Shown here: piece by piece, positions 7,483 to 10,949 of the stretch
Numbering within the stretch: position 1 is the first letter of the stretch
Layout: every line of letters begins with the position of its first letter
From: Balneolaceae bacterium SMO_bin1
GTDB taxonomy: Bacteria > Bacteroidota > Rhodothermia > Balneolales > Balneolaceae
Direction of reading: 5' to 3'
Assembly (NCBI GenBank): GCA_003123965.1
Contig: NNSL01000448.1
Location: 1 to 10,949 of the forward strand
Length of the DNA: 10,949 nucleotides
Translations under genes and position numbers: made by a program
The notes under the pieces: generated by a model
What the model saw: only the letters and a program-made list of their open reading frames with translations
Told to the model about the DNA's origin: nothing
Databases searched by the model: none

Positions 7483-7962
7483 CTATTTTTCGGGATGGAT
7501 GGTCTTATTAATGGGAATGTTATGAGTTTCTTTAAAGCTGCTTAACACAATATTGGACCGCGATTTGCTTACACCACTCCACGATTGTATGCGGGAGAGC
7601 AGCTTCTCAAACGATTCGGTATTCTCTGTGCGAATCTTAAGCATATGCGAACCGTCGCCGGTAATTGAATGGCACTCCATCACTTCTGCTTCGTTTGTAG
7701 CTTGGTCCACAAAGGTTTGATAGTTGTCGGAACCGTCAACCTCTACAAAAACAAAGGCGGTGATATCGAATTTGAATTTTTTGGAGTCGAGTTTTGCATG
7801 ATATCCCTGAATATAACCATGCTCTTCAAGTTTGCGCATCCGCTCAGACACAGACGGTACTGATAAATGCACTATTTCGGACAGCTTATTGCGCTGTGCA
7901 CGCCCTTTCTTTTGCAGATGATTTAATATTTGGAGGTCGATTTTGTCTAAGCTGTAACTCAT
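7483..7962 (-). CDS. Lrp/AsnC family transcriptional regulator
   Basis: This 159-residue protein has the standard two-domain layout. The N-terminal winged helix-turn-helix opens with LDKIDLQILNHLQKKGR (5-21), with the recognition helix around VPSVSERMRKLEEHGYI (35-51). A C-terminal RAM (ligand-binding, oligomerising) domain spans about 67-145 with FVFVEVDGS, VMECHSITGDGSHMLKI (94-110) and SWSGVSKSRSNIVLSSFKE. Lrp/AsnC proteins form dimers to octamers that sense amino acids and control their metabolism or transport; the effector here cannot be read from sequence. I chose the ATG at 7962. An upstream in-frame ATG at 7995 would add 11 residues (MCRKIRYKLLL) that the family normally lacks. It is divergent from serS and precedes the 491-residue membrane protein by 28 bases, which may be its target or partner. 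Confidence 0.93.
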   Translation of the reverse strand: MSYSLDKIDLQILNHLQKKGRAQRNKLSEIVHLSVPSVSERMRKLEEHGYIQGYHAKLDSKKFKFDITAFVFVEVDGSDNYQTFVDQATNEAEVMECHSITGDGSHMLKIRTENTESFEKLLSRIQSWSGVSKSRSNIVLSSFKETHNIPINKTIHPEK

Positions 7963-8027
7963 AAGTAATAGTTTATACCTAATTTTTCTACACAAATGCC
8001 AAAATAGGCTTAATTAGTTAGGAATTC

Positions 8028-8037
8028 AACAGCTGTT
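8028..8037. repeat. 10-base palindrome in the Lrp/serS intergenic region
   Basis: AACAGCTGTT is a perfect ten-base palindrome between the divergent Lrp-type gene and serS, 66 bases upstream of the regulator start. Many Lrp/AsnC genes are autoregulated, so it could be part of an operator. The palindrome is short and does not extend outward, so the link is speculative. Confidence 0.25.
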
Positions 8038-8093
8038 CTAAAATCTAAATAAATTTTTACGCAATTGTTTTGTGGCAGTTCAACTCCAAAAAA

Positions 8094-8128
8094 TTGGTTC
8101 AAACCTTTGGTAAACTCTTGTATCTTTG
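8094..8128 (+). promoter_or_regulatory. Candidate Bacteroidota-type promoter for serS
   Basis: TATCTTTG at 8121-8128 matches the Bacteroidota -7 consensus TAnnTTTG exactly. TTG at 8094-8096 can serve as the -33 element, although the 24-base spacer is slightly longer than usual. Transcription would start near 8135, giving a leader of about 25 bases before the ATG at 8160. No Shine-Dalgarno sequence is seen there, which is common in this group. Confidence 0.45.
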
Positions 8129-8159
8129 ACAGGCTATTTAATCCCAAAAATATTTTCTA

Positions 8160-9651
<1,492 letters not shown>

Positions 9652-9715
9652 AGCATGTTTGGTTTGTTCGAATTATAGTAATTCTACGAGCCTCGGTATC
9701 AAAAGGTTCACCGAT

Positions 9716-10705
9716 TTAGGCCACGGCAAAAAGCTCTTCTTCCTTAAAGTTAAGTAGCAGATCCAGAATGGGTTGCATCTCTTTGTGCTCCATTATATCA
9801 CCACGCAGTTGCCGGCTGTTGCGTATGCCTTTCAAATAGCTGCCATAGTGTTTTTTCATGATGATAACACCGTACCTTTCGCCGTGGTGATCCACGGACC
9901 GACGAAGCTGTTCAGCGCACAGCTCTAGTCGTTGTTTTATTGTTGGTTCAGGCAAGTGTTCACCGGTTTCCAAAAAATGACGCGTGCGCTCAAAAATCCA
10001 CGGGTTACCGATGGCACCGCGGCCAATCATCACGCCGTCAACGCCGGTTTCATCGAACATGCGTTTGGCATCTTCAGGTGAGGTAACATCACCGTTGCCA
10101 ATAATGGGAATTTCCAGGCCGGCCGTATTTTTAAGTTTTTTAAGCCACTCCCAGCGCGCGTCGCCCTTGTATTTTTGGCAGCGCGTGCGGGCATGCACCG
10201 TCAAGGCTTTCACCCCCAGTTTTTGCAGCATCAAGGCTACTTCTTGAATTCTGATGGTCGAGTCATCCCAGCCGAGACGGGTTTTTACCGTTACGGGCTT
10301 GGAACCTACGGCATCAACCACAGTGCCGGCCATGCGCTCCATCAGGGCCAGGTCTTTAAGGCAGCCCGCACCCGCGCCTTTTTTCACAATTTTATACACT
10401 GGGCAGCCAAAATTAATGTCTACCACATCGGGATTGTTTGATTCGGCCACCGCGGCGGCATCGTGCATGGCTTCTTCGCGTCCGCCGAAAATCTGCACGC
10501 CAAACGGACGTTCTTCTTCCTGAAAATCCATTTTATGCATGGCGCTGTCGGCATCGCGGATAATCGCCTCCGAGCTGATAAATTCAGTGTAGACAATATC
10601 GGCACCCTTGCGGCGGCACATCACCCGGAACGGGGAATCGGTGACGTCTTCCATGGGAGCCAGAAGCAGCGGTTTATCGCCTAAATCAATGGAACCAATT
10701 TTCAC
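9716..10705 (-). CDS. dusB: tRNA-dihydrouridine synthase (DusB type)
   Basis: This 329-residue flavoenzyme reduces specific uridines in the tRNA D-loop to dihydrouridine with NADPH and FMN. The N-terminal TIM barrel shows LLLAPMEDVTDSPFR (13-27), YTEFISSEAIIRDA (39-52), RPFGVQIFG (66-74), and the signature DINFGCPVYKIVKKGAGAG (96-114) with catalytic Cys101. The FMN phosphate-binding part includes TVHARTRCQKYKG, IIGNGDVTSPEDA and DGVMIGRGAIGNPWIF. A short helical C-terminal domain follows (RYGVIIMKKHYGSYLKGI). These features and the length fit DusB-like enzymes. The start is GTG at 10705, which places MKIGSIDLGDKPL exactly where the family begins. It is divergent from the aldolase gene, with 188 bases between them. 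Confidence 0.95.
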   Translation of the reverse strand: MKIGSIDLGDKPLLLAPMEDVTDSPFRVMCRRKGADIVYTEFISSEAIIRDADSAMHKMDFQEEERPFGVQIFGGREEAMHDAAAVAESNNPDVVDINFGCPVYKIVKKGAGAGCLKDLALMERMAGTVVDAVGSKPVTVKTRLGWDDSTIRIQEVALMLQKLGVKALTVHARTRCQKYKGDARWEWLKKLKNTAGLEIPIIGNGDVTSPEDAKRMFDETGVDGVMIGRGAIGNPWIFERTRHFLETGEHLPEPTIKQRLELCAEQLRRSVDHHGERYGVIIMKKHYGSYLKGIRNSRQLRGDIMEHKEMQPILDLLLNFKEEELFAVA

Positions 10706-10893
10706 TGTCGCTATAATTTATTTCAAATAAGCCAAAATATAAGGAGTTTTAAGCAAAAGCTCGATTGCGTACAGTACCTTCATTGGTTATTAGATCGATT
10801 TCACTAATGATATGAATGCGTAAAATTCTTATAATAGGCTAAAATTGAGAACATAAATAAATCGATATAATGGGATTATGGCTATAGCTGAAA

Positions 10894-10949
10894 ATGAGTA
10901 TTCAAGAACTATTGGGCGATGAGGCGGACGATCTACTGAACCACCAGTG
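10894..10949 (+). CDS. Probable class I fructose-bisphosphate aldolase, 5' end only
   Basis: Only the first 18 complete codons are present (MSIQELLGDEADDLLNHQ), running off the window. The pattern MSI.ELLGDEAD.LLNH matches, from memory, the start of class I (Schiff-base, archaeal/DhnA-like) fructose-bisphosphate aldolases of Bacteroidota and relatives. These interconvert fructose 1,6-bisphosphate with the two triose phosphates. No catalytic residue is in view, so this is a recognition call on a short segment. No clear Shine-Dalgarno sequence precedes the ATG. Confidence 0.6.
   Translation, partial: MSIQELLGDEADDLLNHQ

Noticed and set aside
9670..9684. Inverted repeat GAATT-5-AATTC upstream of the small membrane protein
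   Set aside because: Short AT-rich arms like these are expected by chance in AT-rich spacers, and it has no clear role.
9693..9714. Hairpin (TCGGT/ACCGA arms) just after the dusB stop as a terminator
   Set aside because: The stem is only five base pairs with a 12-base loop and no T run follows on the minus strand.
10706..10893. Possible extra gene or small RNA between dusB and the aldolase
   Set aside because: There is no usable open frame and no strong hairpin; it reads as an AT-rich divergent promoter region, though no exact TAnnTTTG was found.

Overview
The window looks like ordinary chromosomal DNA from a bacterium of the Fibrobacterota-Chlorobiota-Bacteroidota group. Balneolota/Rhodothermota is my best guess. 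This rests on the style of the RpoN, DusB and SerS proteins, on the near absence of strong Shine-Dalgarno sequences, and on two exact matches to the Bacteroidota -7 promoter element TAnnTTTG. Base composition is moderate and even, and I see no insertion sequence, phage gene, tRNA, rRNA or CRISPR array. The taxonomic call is an inference and was not tested against a database.

Layout from left to right. Plus strand: the 3' part of accD (acetyl-CoA carboxylase carboxyltransferase beta), obgE (ribosome-assembly GTPase) and dprA (DNA-processing protein), which are closely spaced or overlapping and probably form one transcription unit. Minus strand: an exported UlaG-like metallo-beta-lactamase-fold hydrolase, then a TVP38/TMEM64 (VTT) membrane protein. 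Plus strand: rpoN (sigma-54), split by two single-base frameshifts. Minus strand: an Lrp/AsnC-type regulator, then a 491-residue protein with a signal peptide, a large extracytoplasmic half and six membrane helices, which I cannot assign. Plus strand: serS (seryl-tRNA synthetase), split by one single-base frameshift. Minus strand: dusB (tRNA-dihydrouridine synthase), then a 74-residue membrane protein. The last 56 bases on the plus strand begin a probable class I fructose-bisphosphate aldolase.

The genes are mostly housekeeping functions: fatty acid synthesis, ribosome assembly, translation, tRNA modification, transcription and glycolysis. The accessory part is the Lrp plus 491-residue protein pair and the exported hydrolase plus VTT pair. 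No stretch longer than about 220 bases lacks a gene. The main gaps are 4213-4431 (MBL/rpoN divergent), 7963-8159 (Lrp/serS divergent) and 10706-10893 (dusB/aldolase divergent), each of which should hold divergent promoters.

The most notable observation concerns sequence quality. All three coding breaks (two in rpoN, one in serS) are repaired by adding one base in or next to a short homopolymer, and every piece keeps conserved family sequence. This points to consensus errors rather than real gene decay. I did not find a convincing undescribed system. The best candidate for new biology is the 491-residue orphan linked to the Lrp-type regulator.
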